A stretch of 64,000 nt of DNA from Megaleporinus macrocephalus (Eukaryota > Chordata > Actinopteri > Characiformes > Anostomidae): positions 3,431,182 to 3,495,181 of the forward strand of contig CM038720.1 in assembly GCA_021613375.1 (NCBI GenBank). Direction: 5' to 3'. This document shows positions 1 through 55,169 of this stretch, piece after piece. Numbering within the stretch: position 1 is the stretch's first letter; each line of letters opens with the position of its first letter. Below the pieces are notes generated by a model, which worked only from the letters and a program-made list of their open reading frames with translations, was not told the origin of the DNA and did not search any database. The position numbers were made by a program, and so were the translations under genes.

Positions 1-507
1 TATATAACTAAATCACTAACTCAATAACTGAATATATAAATAAATCACCAATTCAATAACTGAATGTGTATCTAAATAACTAATTGAATAATTGAATGTA
101 TACATAAATCACTAACTAAATAACTGAATACGTATCTAAATCACTAATTAAATAATTGAATGTATACATAAATCACTAATTAAATAACTAAATATATATA
201 TAAATCACTAACTAAATAACTGAATATATACCTAAATCACTAACTACATAACTGAATACATATCTAAATCACTAATTACATAACTGAATATATAACTAAA
301 TCACTAATTACATAACTGAATATATAACTAAATTACCAATTTAATTACTGAATATATAAATAAATCACTAATTTAATAGCTGAATACATAACTAAATCAC
401 CAATTTAATTACTGAATATATAAATAAATCACTAATTTAATAGCTGAATACATAACTAAATCACCAATTTAATTACTGAATATCTAAATAAATCACTAAT
501 TAATGAC

Positions 508-585
<78 letters not shown>

Positions 586-740
586 TAACTAAATAATTGA
601 ATATATAACTAAATCCCTAACTACATAACTGAATATATCTAAATCACTAACTAAATCACTGTGTATATATATCTAATAACTGAATATATATCTCTAATAA
701 CTGACTATAAACCTAATCAGTACCTAAATAACTGAATATA
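1..740. repeat. AT-rich minisatellite (about 30-bp unit) with internal (TA)n
   Basis: Repeats of the type aaatcactaactaaataac followed by tgaatatata run from the window edge to about 740, with many substitutions. A pure TA tract of about 70 bp occupies roughly 511-582. The array is cut by the window start. Confidence 0.9.
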
Positions 741-1335
741 TGAAGTAATTACTTTAAAAATTGATGGAAGTGGACACAGGAGCTTGGTTCTCAGATACCT
801 TCTCTTCATGAAGTACATCAGCCAATGGTCAGCCTTTACTGACCACATATCTGCAGAAATCCATATCCAGGTACGATGAATCCATAGAAGATTTTTGATG
901 TGCAGCGCTTAATGTTTATAGTGTCTTCTCCTTCATTAATTTCTTTTTATTAATATTGTTATGGTTAGTATTTAGATTGTGCTCACCTGGTTGTAATATT
1001 TCTTAATATCTGTTTCTTTATTTCTGATAATGCAGAGTGATGCTGAAGGTCTAGTGTACTTACTGAGTCTGCAGATCTGGTGCATTCCAGCTTGTAGTTC
1101 TGATTTGTGACAGATCAGCTCTAACTATGTTTTGGGGTTATAAGATTATTTGGTATGAGATAGAATTGCTTAGTAAACATTCGCCATCTACAGTCTTAAT
1201 ACCTGCAGTCTACATACCCCTGTAGCTGATGTATGGTGTGTGGCTGTTCCAGAGCATTTCAGTCTATTGATCAGTGCTTTTCTATGGGTGGTCAGTTGAA
1301 TATGAATCAGCAATGGATGACCTTCAACAACATTT
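741..1335. other. single-copy-looking sequence, nothing recognised
   Basis: Non-repetitive DNA downstream of kcnip1, with no long open frame and no recognised exon. A run of short AT-rich phrases separates the first array from the dispersed repeat at about 1340. Confidence 0.5.
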
Positions 1336-1339
1336 ACTG

Positions 1340-1665
1340 AATCAGATCTGTTCACAGTGGTGGTGAATGGAACCAGACGTCCTCCTCTAAAAGCTCCCTC
1401 ACAGAAAGTTATTACAGTAGATGGTTATAAATACACTGTCTGATGTCTGAGACAGGGGTGGAGGGATACTTAGTATGCAGGGAGCTGTGAGGCAAAATAG
1501 TCCTTAAAGTAAATGTATTATGTTTTAGATTTTCCAGATCTTTCCATCATCAACATTCATATAAACTCAGAAGACACGTGTAGCTTCACTGGTGGGTTTG
1601 ATAGTAAATACAATGTGTATATGGGTGTTGTAGACGTGGAGACCCCTGGTTACCATCACCACCAC
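1340..1665 (+). mobile_element. dispersed teleost repeat (class unknown), fragment
   Basis: The phrase cacagtggtggtgaatggaa near 1355 recurs at about 59525 and, inverted, near 60150. The phrase gacccctggtt near 1642 recurs at about 60384. Both are parts of what I recall as one common fish dispersed repeat. The 3' end of this copy has expanded into the 21-bp array that follows. Confidence 0.55.
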
Positions 1666-2050
1666 TGTAAACACCATCACCACCACTGTAAACACCACCT
1701 TCACCACTGTAAACACCATCATCACCACTGTAAACACCATCATCACCACTGTAAACACCATCAACACCACTGTAAACATCATCAACACTACTGTAAACAT
1801 CATCACCAACACTGTAAACATCATCACCACCACTGTAAACATCACCACCACCACTGTAAACACCATCACCACCACTGTAAACACCATCACCACCACTGTA
1901 AACACCATCACCATCAATGCAAACATCACCACCACCACTGTATACATTATCACCATCACTGTAAACATCACCACCACCACTGTATACATTATCACCATAA
2001 CTGTAAACACCATCTTCACCACTGTAAACACCATCACCACCACTGTGAAG
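1650..2050 (+). repeat. 21-bp minisatellite
   Basis: About 19 copies of a unit reading caccatcaccaccactgtaa plus one base. Because 21 is a multiple of three, all frames stay open and the plus strand reads as repeated HHHHHCK. This is an artefact and not a gene. The array grew out of the dispersed repeat just upstream. Confidence 0.9.
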
Positions 2051-2089
2051 AATGGGCGTCTACAACCAACTATTACACAGTAATGACAC

Positions 2090-3230
2090 ATTTTGAACTT
2101 TGTCACAAAGTTTTATTCCAATAATCGTTGAGTAAGATCAGCATTATACAGCATTCAGATGTTTCTCGAACCCGTTTCTGCCCGTCCGCTTCAGTGGAGA
2201 GTTCCTGACACGGTACTGCACTTGAACATTTACGCCTAATTTCCTTCCCATTACGTTTAATGGATAATAAATTCAACTTAAACGATCTATAATGACAAAT
2301 AGGCTCCTGGCAGAGTAATAAAATACTGAGACAGATAGGGAGCTGGATTGTCACTTGGTGAAATTAAGCAGAGCAATTATTTTACAGCCTCTTTTTTAAA
2401 GTTCTGCTGAACAAAAGAATGATCGTTTAGGGTCAGACAGACAGACAGACATGTAAACAAGACAGACTGAGGACGAAGAGAATTAACAGTAAGCAATACC
2501 ATAAATACAACACAAGACAAGACAACAGAAGAACGTCCTGAAGCCAATCCCGCATGACCCGACTGTAATAAATAATTTTTTTCACCATTGAATGCATAAA
2601 ATGACACAATCAGGCTTTTATAGTATATAGGCCAACATTCAAGTAACTCAAAAGGAGCATATCTGCTGGTTAAAACATGCAAACTCTTGGCAATTACAGA
2701 AGAAACCCAAGTGGAAGCTGCTGCCTCCTAGATGCAGTTCTAGCCCATGACCAGTAGATGGAGTTGTCGCTCCACGTTCACGGCCTACAGCTTGAAGTTC
2801 ATAACGCTCCAGAAAGTGAGAAGCAGAACTTCACCACTCTTCTCAAAACCCAATGTTTCACAGTTGGAGCCACTGTCCTGAGCGGAAGGCTGAACGAATG
2901 ACAAGCCTTCTATATGTTCCTTGAGTGAAGGATAGAGCCGGTCATCATCCTTCATGGACCACGTACCTGCATCCACGTAAGATTAAACCAGATGAGATGT
3001 TTGATATACAGAGCTTAATCCTTATAGGATTGCTTCAGGTTCTTGGCTAGATGGCATTAGGTTGAGGGTCCTTTCCAGGAACGCCATAGTGAAGAGAGCC
3101 ATGCTCAGTTTTGTATGGAGAGAAAGAAAGAGAGAGTTAAAGAAAGAGTGGGCTGCCATAATCTTAGATTCTCTCCTTCTCTCTCTTCTTCTCACCCATC
3201 CTCGTCTCTCTTCTTCTCTGCTTGCTGTCT
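2090..3230 (-). other. kcnip1: probable kcnip1 3' UTR
   Basis: This is mostly non-repetitive sequence after the stop codon on the gene strand. A canonical AATAAA lies at 2112-2117 (minus), about 1.1 kb after the stop, and a variant ATTAAA at 2256-2261. I found no closer AATAAA. The downstream limit is inferred from the first canonical signal; the purine-rich stretch at 3115-3150 would be transcribed early in the UTR. Confidence 0.5.
2112..2117 (-). promoter_or_regulatory. candidate polyadenylation signal AATAAA for kcnip1
   Basis: The plus strand reads tttatt, so the gene strand reads AATAAA. It is the first canonical hexamer found after the stop codon. An alternative ATTAAA lies about 145 bp nearer the stop. 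Cleavage here is inferred. Confidence 0.4.
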
Positions 3231-45752
<42,522 letters not shown>

Positions 45753-45876
45753 CCTGACCACCGTCCAGACCTGGGGTCAGACTCGATCCTGCACGCTGGT
45801 AACTTTCAGCTCTTTCAGGTCGTCTCTCTCGCCGTCGCTCCGTCCTTGTTGCTTCTGCCTCCTACTTTCTGACTCG

Positions 45877-45927
<51 letters not shown>

Positions 45928-46170
45928 GCTCACCTGTTTGTTGCTGTCTTTGAAGGAAGCCTCTTTGCTTCCCTGCTCTCTGATCACAACTCTCTTTCTC
46001 CGAGTGCTGCTTTGTTCCTCCCTCTCTCGCGATGCCCTGCCGCTCCCTCTTTTATCTTTTACCTCTCCTCACAGAACACTCTCTCCCGCACCCTGTCTCT
46101 CTGCTGTCTATCATATGGATTCTGGAGGTGGTTCCTGTCTCTCTGAGCTTCATGAAGGAGGATGGAGAGG

Positions 46171-46207
<37 letters not shown>

Positions 46208-46315
46208 AAGGGAGTAAAATGATTGGCAGTAGGAGAAGTATGGAGGTAGTGCGACCAATGGATTAAGAAACACTGATGAAGGAGGAACTCAAGCTGATTA
46301 TCTTCAGTCATTTAG
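45753..46315 (-). promoter_or_regulatory. probable 5' UTR and promoter region of kcnip1 exon 1B
   Basis: This is immediately upstream of the exon 1B start codon. It holds a CT tract at 45882-45922 (GA on the gene strand) and a GA tract at 46176-46201, with single-copy sequence between. A purine dinucleotide tract also lies upstream of exon 1A. The transcription start is not identifiable. Confidence 0.4.
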
Positions 46316-46317
46316 CC

Positions 46318-47285
46318 CTACAGGCCACTTTATTAGAAACACCCACGTTGTGACATCACTAACTGGCCACTTTATTAGAAACACTCACCTTGTGCTTCTA
46401 CTAACTGGCCACTTTATTAGAAACAGCTACTATGTGGCATCACTAACTGGCCACTTTATTATAAACAGCCACCTTGTGCTTCCACTAACTGGCCACTTTA
46501 TTAGAAACACTCACTTTGTGTTTCTACTAACTGGCCACTTTATTGGAAATACCCACCTTGTACCACCCACCTTGTCCTTCCACTAACGGGCCATTTTATT
46601 AGACACATCCACCTTGTGCTTCCACTAATTGGCCACTTTATTAGAAACACTCACCTTGTGTTTCTACTAACTGGCCACTTTATTAGAAACACCCACCTTG
46701 TGCTTCCACTAACTGGCCACTTTATTATAAACAGCCACCTTGTGCTTCCACTAATTGGCCACTTTATTAGAAACACTCACCTTGTGTTTCTACTAACTGG
46801 CCACTTTATTAGAAACAGCCACCTTGTGCTTCCACTAATTGGCCACTTTATTAGAAACACTCACTTTGTGTTTCTACTAACTGGCCACTTTATTGGAAAT
46901 ACCCACCTTGTGCTTCCACTAATTGGCCACTATATTAGAAACACCCACCTTGTGCTTCCACTAAATGGCCACTTTATTAGAAACACTCGCTTTGTGTTTC
47001 TACTAACTGGCCACTTTATTGGAAATACCCACCTTGTGCTTCCACTAATTGGCCACTTTATTAGAAACACTCACTTTGTGTTTCTACTAACTGGCCACTT
47101 TATTGGAAATACCCACCTTGTGCTTCCACTAATTGGCCACTTTATTAGAAACACTCACTTTGTGTTTCTACTAACTGGCCACTTTATTGGAAATACCCAC
47201 CTTGTACCACCACTAAATGGCCACTTTATTAAAACCACCAACCTTGTGCTTCCACTAAATGGCCACTTTATTAGAAATTCCATTA
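46318..47285 (+). repeat. 42-bp minisatellite, forward orientation
   Basis: About 23 copies of actggccactttattagaaa then cacccaccttgtgcttccac. It is the same family as 30.57-31.46 kb and the inverted array at 49.68-50.72 kb. Open frames reading GHFIRNTHLVLPL are artefacts of the 42-bp period. Confidence 0.95.
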
Positions 47286-47289
47286 CTTT

Positions 47290-47865
47290 TCAATAAAACT
47301 CTGATTTCTGAGGATTAACGCTCACACTCGTCTCAGGAGTGGTTCTACTTGTGTGGCCTACATAGAGTCCAGATATCACTGAACTGCAGCCTCAGCACAA
47401 GAGTATCAATATTAATAAAAATCTTCAAACTGGGATTTGGGAATGTCTCCAAATGGGACACGAGCTTATCTCAGTCCATTTTCAGTTCAGCACAGAGTGC
47501 TTCATGGGCATAACTCGCAGTACGACTGTAAAGCTCAGACTCGCCCTGGGTTATGAAGTTGGGGAGGAAATGAAAATGGTGCAGATAAAAGAAGTGAATT
47601 ATCTATTCAGGCCACTCTCACACGCTGAGCTGGAAACTCTCTCCGCTGAGAGTCAAACACTCGTTCGGTCTTCTCTATGGAAACTCCCTGTCAGAGAAGA
47701 TTCATCGGAGAGAGATGTACGGGGCCAAGAACCAGCTGGAACGGGATCGACATGATGCGATTGGAACCGAACAGAGAGAACAGAACGGATAGAGGAACAA
47801 AGGAGGGAACACATCTGATTAGAAGTGAAGCTTCTGGCAGCACCTTTCTCCTGTTTCAGCTTAAC
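47290..47865. other. single-copy segment, nothing recognised
   Basis: Contains a plus-strand open frame of 100 codons (47453-47755) with no recognisable domain. Coding status is doubtful. Confidence 0.35.
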
Positions 47866-48718
47866 TCAACTCGCTTAGACTCAACTCAACTTGAATAACA
47901 TTGAATTACTTCAACAGTTTAATTCAATTCAATTCAAATCAATGTCTCAACTGAACTCAATTAAGTTGACCTGAACTCAGTTCGGCTCAAATATATTCAA
48001 CTCAACTCAGTTCAAATCGATTTAACTCAACTTAGTCTGAATTTTTCAAAACCAGTTCAGCCCCACAGTTTAACTCCACTCAATTCATAATTTAAGCTCA
48101 TCTGACCTCATTTAAGCTTAGCTCAGCTGAAAAGAACTCAAACGATTTAATTTAACTCAACTCAACCTTTAACCCATTTCAACTCAGATCAGTTTAGATA
48201 GATTTAACTAAACTGAACTGAATTGAAGTTGAACTCAGTTAAACTCAGTTCAACTCAATCAAGATTCAACTTAACTGAGCTCAGCTCAGCTCAACTCACT
48301 TTAACTCAGTTAGTTGAAACTGAGCTCAGCTTAATTCAACTCAACTCACTTTAACTCAGCTCATTTTCACTGAGCTCAGCTCAACTCAACTCACTTTAAC
48401 TCAGTTCATTTTAACTGAACTAACTCAACTGAACTGAACTAACTCAACTTACTTTAACTCAGCTCATTTTAACTGAGCTTAACTCAACTCACTTTAACTC
48501 AGCTCATTTTAACTGAGCTTAACTCAACTCACTTTAACTTAGCTCATTTTAAATGAGCTCAGCTCAATTCAACACAACTCACTTTAGCTGAGCTCATTTT
48601 AAGGGAGCTCAGGTCAATTTGGCTTAGTTGAAATCAGTTCCACAGAACTCAGTTCAAATGCACTAAACTGAATTAAAGCTCAGCACAACTCAAACTAATC
48701 TCGAAGCAAACTAATCTC
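47866..48718 (+). repeat. degenerate CTCAACT/CAGCT repeat
   Basis: Loose repeats of ctcaactcaactcactttaa. Between 48290 and 48600, a unit of about 46 bp (agctcattttaactgagctt then aactcaactcactttaactc) is repeated several times. The motif is partly self-complementary (agctcagct, gagctc). Confidence 0.85.
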
Positions 48719-48722
48719 GAAG

Positions 48723-48726
<4 letters not shown>

Positions 48727-48798
<72 letters not shown>
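48727..48798. repeat. (TA)n microsatellite
   Basis: Pure TA tract of about 72 bp directly following the degenerate repeat. Confidence 0.95.
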
Positions 48799-48799
<1 letters not shown>

Positions 48800-48800
<1 letters not shown>

Positions 48801-49675
48801 TGAAATCATTATTATACTGAAGAAGCTATGATGACAATAGGAGATAATTCTCAGAGGACATGACCTTCGACAAGTTTTGACCGAGTTCTCTTTGAATTTT
48901 CAATAAATCAGCAAATTCATCCTATCAGGAAAGAGGACCGAAGCACAGCCATAATTAATACATTTTCTTTTGCATGCTGAGCGTAGTTTCATGTTTCATG
49001 ATTTTTCATGTCCTCTTTCATGTTTCCACCAGAGAGGGCTCCAAATCATAGATTTTTACTTAGTACAGATTAAAGTCTAAACATTATAAGTTGTTATTAT
49101 TATTATATGTAATAAATGCTAAATGTTTGAATATCAGTGCATTATTGTTTTAAACCTCAGTCCTTCCTCAGTCATGCACACGCCGCTTACTGTAAGACCT
49201 TCGATGTCATAAAAAAACATGTTCAAATAATATTTTTAAGAGCCAAAAAGATTGAAAAGGCAGAGCTGTGATATCTCTAAAGATTTCTGCTGTTGTGTTT
49301 TGATCTGGCCCTGTTTGAGCCGCTAGACGCCCACAGCAGCTCTTTCAGCCTGTTCTTTGTCTGTGGTACACGGTGTTTCTCTCGCAGAACAATCATTACG
49401 CCTCTGTTTCTAAAGCAACACCTCACACAGATACAGCAGCTCTAACCTTGGACTAAACTCCCTGGCCAGTTTATCAGAAACCCCCTATTTCACCTTGCTA
49501 GAGACTGGAGCTGATCTGTTGATGTTCGTGTTCAGTGATCAGCCTCTGTCTGGATATCTTTGAGTGGGGGTCCAATCTCAACAGTCGTCCAGCTGACCAA
49601 TGATGGAGGTCAGAGGAGGGCTGATGATCTACAAAGAAACAGATGAGCTACAGTCTGTAAACCAGCACAGTGAAG
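48800..49675. other. single-copy segment ending in a dispersed-repeat fragment
   Basis: The first 700 bp show nothing. The last part (49500-49675) contains atgagctacagtctgtaaac and ctatggaaagtgtttctaat, a dispersed-repeat 3' end that is continuous with the 42-bp array that follows. Confidence 0.4.
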
Positions 49676-49679
49676 CTCT

Positions 49680-50720
49680 ATGGAAAGTGTTTCTAATAAA
49701 GTGGCCAGTTAGTGGAGGTACAATGTGGGTGTTTCTATTAAAGTGGCCAGTTAGTGGAAGAACTAGGTGGGTGTTTCTAATAAAGTGGCCAGATGGTGGA
49801 TGCACAACTTAGTTGTTTCTATAAGAGTGGCCAGTTAGTGGAAGTACTAGGTGGGTGTTTCTAATAAAGTGGCCAGATAGTGAAAGCACATTGTGAGTGT
49901 TTCTAATAAAGTGGCCAGTTAGTGGAAGTTCAAGGTGGGTGTTTCTAACAAAGTGGCCAGTTAGTGGAAACACAAGGTGGGTGTTTCTAATAAAGTGGCC
50001 AGATAGTGAAAGCACAATGTGAGTGTTTCTAATAAAGTGGCCAGATAGTGGATGCACAACTTAGTTGTTTCTATTAAAGTGGCCAGTTAGTGGAAGTACA
50101 AAGTGGTTGTTTCTATTAAAGTGGCCAGATAGCGGAGGTACAAGGTGGGTGTTTCTAATAAAGTGGCCAGATAGTGAAAGCACAATGTGAGTGTTTCTAA
50201 TAAAGTGGCCAGATAGTGGATGCACAACTTAGTTGTTTGTATTAAAGTGGCCAGTTAGTGGAAGTACAAAGTGGTTGTTTCTATTAAAGTGGCCAGATAG
50301 CGGAGGTACAAGGTGGGTGTTTCTAATAAAGTGGCCAGTTAGTGGAAACACTGGGTAGGTGTTTGTAATAAAGTGGCCAGTGAGTGGAAGTACAAGGTTG
50401 GTGTTTCTAATAAAGTGGCCAGATAGTGGAGGTACAAGGTGGGTGTTTCTATTAAAGTGGCCAGATAGTGGAAGTACAAGGTGGGTGTTTCTAGTAAAGT
50501 GGCCAGATAGTGGAGGTCCAAGGTGGGTTTTTCTTATAAAGTAGCCAGGTAGTGGATGAACAAAGAGGTGTTTCTAATAAAGTGGCCATTTAGTGGAAAT
50601 ACAAGGTGGGTGTTTCTAATAAAGTGGGCAGATAGTGGAAGTACAAGGTAGGTGTTTCTAATAAAGTGGCCAGTTAGTGAAGATACTGCATAGGTGTTTC
50701 TAATAAAGTGGCCAGTTTCA
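49680..50720 (-). repeat. 42-bp minisatellite, inverted orientation
   Basis: About 25 copies of gtgtttctaataaagtggcc followed by agttagtggaagtacaaggt. It is the reverse complement of the array at 46318-47285, with about 2.4 kb between them. Confidence 0.95.
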
Positions 50721-50724
50721 GAAA

Positions 50725-51580
50725 ACACTATGTAAACACTGAAATAAAGTGATGGGTGGTAATGATGAAGTCATGTTGAAAGGGTTACCATAAAAACACT
50801 ACAGCAGATTTGGGTTTGCATGCATATTCAAACCTGGAGGTGTGCTGCCCTCTGTTGGTAAAGTTATGTAATTGCATGTCTTAAGTCTAATCACTAAAGA
50901 ATATAATAGGTTTTATTTCACATCTGACTGTAACTTGGCTTAAGATTTCTCAGAACTTTACACACTCAGCAATCTTACCAGCACTTCTTTAACAAACTTC
51001 ATCACTGCATCTGAGCTACATGCCCATAAAAGTAAAGCCTTCACATCTATGTGGGACACTGGACTCATCCCAGTTGATGCCTGTCTGGTTCCTCTTCATT
51101 TACCTGGGTCTGCATGGAACACACCATCCTAAGGTCTAATGTTTCTTGTTATTATGTTTAAAGCTACACCCACATCCTCTTCTAACCAAGCCTGCATCAA
51201 TAAGATCTCAGTAACAGCCTTTGAACCAGAATTCCTTCCAACACTAACAACCAGGCTATCCAGAATTCCAATACTGAGTCAACTTTCACTGGAAAACTTG
51301 GGTTGAAGAAAAACAAAGGAAACGCCCCCCATTCATCCGGAAATTCCTGCTCACACAAACAATAGGCTGCCAGTTCTCTACTGTTCAGGTTCAGTTCTGG
51401 AATAATACCAGCAGAGGGCGCCATTTCCCACGTTATCTTCTCCAGAACAGGCTCCGTTCCTCCATAGCCGCAGATCACGCTCCCACTGCTGTGCTCCCTG
51501 TAAAGACTTGAGGCCTGTGAAAGTCAACCCCAACCCCGACATTGTGGACACTCAGTTCCCCAGTTGTGAACACCTCAGTG
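50725..51580. other. single-copy segment, nothing recognised
   Basis: A minus-strand open frame of 93 codons (51197-51478) is present without recognisable similarity. Confidence 0.35.
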
Positions 51581-51584
51581 TCAC

Positions 51585-51990
51585 TGCTGTACCGAGAATC
51601 GTCCACCAACCAAAACTATCCAGACAGCAGTGTCCTGGGGGCGGCGTCCTGTGTCCACTGATGAAGAACTAGAGGAACACAAACTGTGCAGCAGCAGATG
51701 AGCTACTGTCTCTGACTTTACATCTACAAGGTTGACCAGCAAGTAGTAGGAGTGTCTAATAGAGTGGACAGTGACTGGACACAGTGTTTAAACACTCACA
51801 CCAACACCAGCCAGTGTCACTGGAGTACTGAGAACGACCCACCACCCAGCGCTGTGGGGGTCCTGTGGTGGTCCTGATCATTAAATAACAGAGTAATAAA
51901 GTATACAGAGAATCAGATGAACTACAGTCTGTGAGTGGAGGTCCTGTATGGTCAGTGGAGCTGATACAGTGGACAGTGAGTGAGGATACA
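51585..51990 (+). mobile_element. dispersed repeat, unexpanded copy 2
   Basis: Reads atcgtccaccaaccaaaact, ggcggcgtcctgtgtccact, tgagctactgtctctgactt and ggtcctgtggtggtcctgat, then the tail gagtaataaagtatacagag. It is related to 20640-21050 and to the flanks of the 11.73-12.13-kb array. It appears palindromic in its centre. Confidence 0.7.
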
Positions 51991-52019
51991 CTCAGTATGA
52001 TCTATATATAAACTCAATG

Positions 52020-52395
52020 AGAGGGAGAGTTAAAAAGGAAGCAGCGGTGAAAAAGAGAGAGTGATGGAGAGGGAGAGGGAGGGGGCGAGCAGTGGCGAAA
52101 ATGGGGTGAGAGATGTAGGAGATAAAAATAACCTGGAAAAGGAAGGAGATTACGTAAAAAGGGAGGGGGAGTGATTTAAAAATTAAAAGTGGGGATGCGC
52201 ACTGTCAGCTCCGATCTGTTACCATTAGAGAGAGAGAGAGAGAGCGCGAGAGAGAGAGAGAGAGCGCGAGAGAGAGAGAGAGAGCGCGCGAGAGAGAGCG
52301 CGAGAGAGAGAGAGCGCGAGAGAGAGAGAGAAAAGACATTAGGTTAGAATAGAGTATGAAGTGAGCATACAGAGGCAGTGAGAGAGAGAGAGTTC
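52020..52395 (+). repeat. purine-rich stretch with (GA)n and GAGCGC interruptions
   Basis: GA repeats at 52225-52331 interrupted by gcgcgag, preceded by degenerate gagagggagaggga sequence. Confidence 0.9.
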
Positions 52396-52499
52396 CAGCC
52401 AGACAGTGATCAGCGTGTGATCCAGCAGCGCATGCATATATACACACTCCACACAGAACCACCCGGACCAGGAATCCAACCCAGATCATCTTACTGTGA

Positions 52500-53700
52500 G
52501 GAGACAGTGCTGACCACTACACCACCATACTGACCACTACACCACCATACTAACCACTACACCACCATACTAACCACTACACCACCATACTAACCACTAC
52601 ACCACCGTACTAACCACTACACTACCATACTAACCACTACACCACCGTACTAACCACTACACCACCGTACTAACCACTACACCACCATACTAACCACTAC
52701 ACCACCATACTAACCACTACACCACCATACTAACCACTACACCACCGTACTAACCACTACACTACCATACTAACCACTACACTACCATACTAACCACTAC
52801 ACCACCATACTAACCACTACACCACCTTACTAACCACTACACCACCATACTAACCACTACACCACCATACTAACCACTACACCACCATACTAACCACTAC
52901 ACCACCATACTAACCACTACACCACCATACTGACCACTACACCACCATACTGACCACTACACCACCTTACTAACTACTACACTACCATACTAACCACTAC
53001 ACCACCATACTAACCACTACATCACCATACTGACCACTACACCACCATACTGACCACTACACCACCATACTGACCACTACACCACCGTACTAACCACTAC
53101 ACCACCGTACTAACACAACACCACCATACTAACCACTACACCACCGTACTAACCACTACACCACCGTACTAGCCACTACACCACTGTACTAACCACTACA
53201 CCACCATACTAACCACTACACCACCGTACTAACCACTACACCATCATACTGACCACTACACCACCATACTAACCACTACACCACCGTACTAACCACTACA
53301 CCACCATACTGACCACTACACCACCATACTGACCACTACACCACCGTACTAACCACTACACCACCATACTAACCACTACACCACCGTACTAACCACTACA
53401 CCACCATACTAACCACTACACCACCATACTAACCACTACACCACCATACTAACCACTACACCACCGTACTGACCAGTACACCACCGTACTCACCACTACA
53501 CCACCATACTAACCACTACACCACCATACTAACCACTACACCACCGTACTGACCACTACACCACCGTACTAACCACTACACCACCGTACTGACCACTACA
53601 CCACCGTACTAACCACTACACCACCGTACTAACCAGTACACCACCGTACTAACCACTACACCACAGTACTAACCACTACACCACCGTGCTGACCATTATA
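52500..53700 (+). repeat. 20-bp minisatellite ACCACTACACCACCATACTA, block 1
   Basis: About 60 copies of taaccactacaccaccatac with g/a and a/g variants. The left flank (cagatcatcttactgtgagg, agacagtgctgaccactaca) looks like the tail of a tRNA-like dispersed repeat from which the unit was copied. Confidence 0.96.
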
Positions 53701-54225
53701 TCACCTTGCCGTGCAAAAAAAAGAAGAAGAAAAAATATATATTAATATCTAGAAAATTTACAGGAGGGACATATTTTAGAAACTTTATGATGTTCACTAT
53801 ATTAAACAAGCGACAATATCACAATATCAGTCTATAGTAAACAATAATAAATATAATAAACAATATTTCCCAAGTGGAATAGTATTGATGAAAAACTCAT
53901 AGCTTCTTAGCTTGTTCACCAGTCTGAGCGTGCCTTACAGAGTTGGGTTTCTACTCAAAAGCTTCACAGACAATATACGAGAAGAATGCAAAGTTGTGTT
54001 TTCATCCACTACAGCTACTCTGAGAAACTTCAGATGATGCAGCTCCGGAGATCAGTGCCATCAAAACCAGGGAGATGGAGAGATGGACTGATTTCCTGCT
54101 GTAAACAGATGCTTACCATCTTTTTACAGAAGTGCGGCTCTGATACGCCGAGCAGGACCACAACCAAGCCTGAAATCCCTGCCGGTCCCAACGTCATCCA
54201 CCTTCACAAAGCTGCTGTCAGCTTT
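53701..54225. other. roughly 525-bp non-repetitive interruption of the 20-bp array
   Basis: Sequence unrelated to the array, starting with an A-rich run (aaaaaaaagaagaagaaaaa). It is flanked on both sides by the same array in the same orientation. This fits an insertion, possibly an A-tailed retro-insert on the minus-strand side. A short plus-strand open frame (from 53986) is unrecognised. Confidence 0.6.
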
Positions 54226-55165
54226 ACACCATCGTACTAACCACTACACCACCGTACTAACCACTACACCACCATACTAACTACTACACCATCGTACTAA
54301 CCACTACACCACCGTACTAACCACTACATCACCATACTGACCACTACACCACCATACTAACTACTACACCACCGTACTAACCACTACACCACCATACTAA
54401 CCACTACACCACTATACTAACCACTACACCACCGTACTAACCACTACACCACCATACTAACCACTACACCACCGTACTAACCACTACACCACCATACTAA
54501 CCACTACACCACCATACTAACCACTACACCACCGTACTAACCACTACACCACCTTACTAACCACTACACCACCATACTAACCACTACACCACCATACTAA
54601 CTACTACACCACCACACTAACCACTACAACACCGTACTAACCACTACATCACCATACTGACCACTACACCACCATACTAACCACTACACCACCATACTAA
54701 CTACTACATCACCATACTGACCACTACACCACCATACTAACTACTACACCATCGTACTAACCACTACACCACCGTACTAACCACTACATCACCATACTGA
54801 CCACTACACCACCATACTAACTACTACACCATCGTACTAACCACTACACCACCGTACTAACCACTACATCACCATACTGACCACTACACCACCATACTAA
54901 CCACTACACCACCATACTAACCACTACACCACCATACTGACCACTACACCACCGTACTAACCACTACACCACCATACTAACCACTACACCACCATACTGA
55001 CCACTACACCACCGTACTAACCACTACACCACCGTACTAACCACTACACCACCGTACTAACTACTACACCACCATACTAACTACTACACCACCGTACTAA
55101 CCACTACACCACCATACTAACTACTACACCACCATACTAACCACTACACCACTGTGCTACACTGA
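54226..55165 (+). repeat. 20-bp minisatellite ACCACTACACCACCATACTA, block 2
   Basis: Continuation of the same array with about 47 copies, including variants ctactacaccatcg and actacatcaccatactg that are frequent here and rare in block 1. Confidence 0.96.
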
Positions 55166-55169
55166 GCTG

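Noticed and set aside
1513..2124. 203-codon frame rich in HHHHHCK, resembling a histidine-rich metal-binding protein
   Set aside because: It is a 21-bp minisatellite whose period is a multiple of three, so both strands stay open; there is no conserved domain, and the frame enters from a dispersed repeat.
46350..47296. Frames reading GHFIRNTHLVLPLT (up to 226 codons)
   Set aside because: The 42-bp minisatellite period is a multiple of three; not a protein-coding gene.
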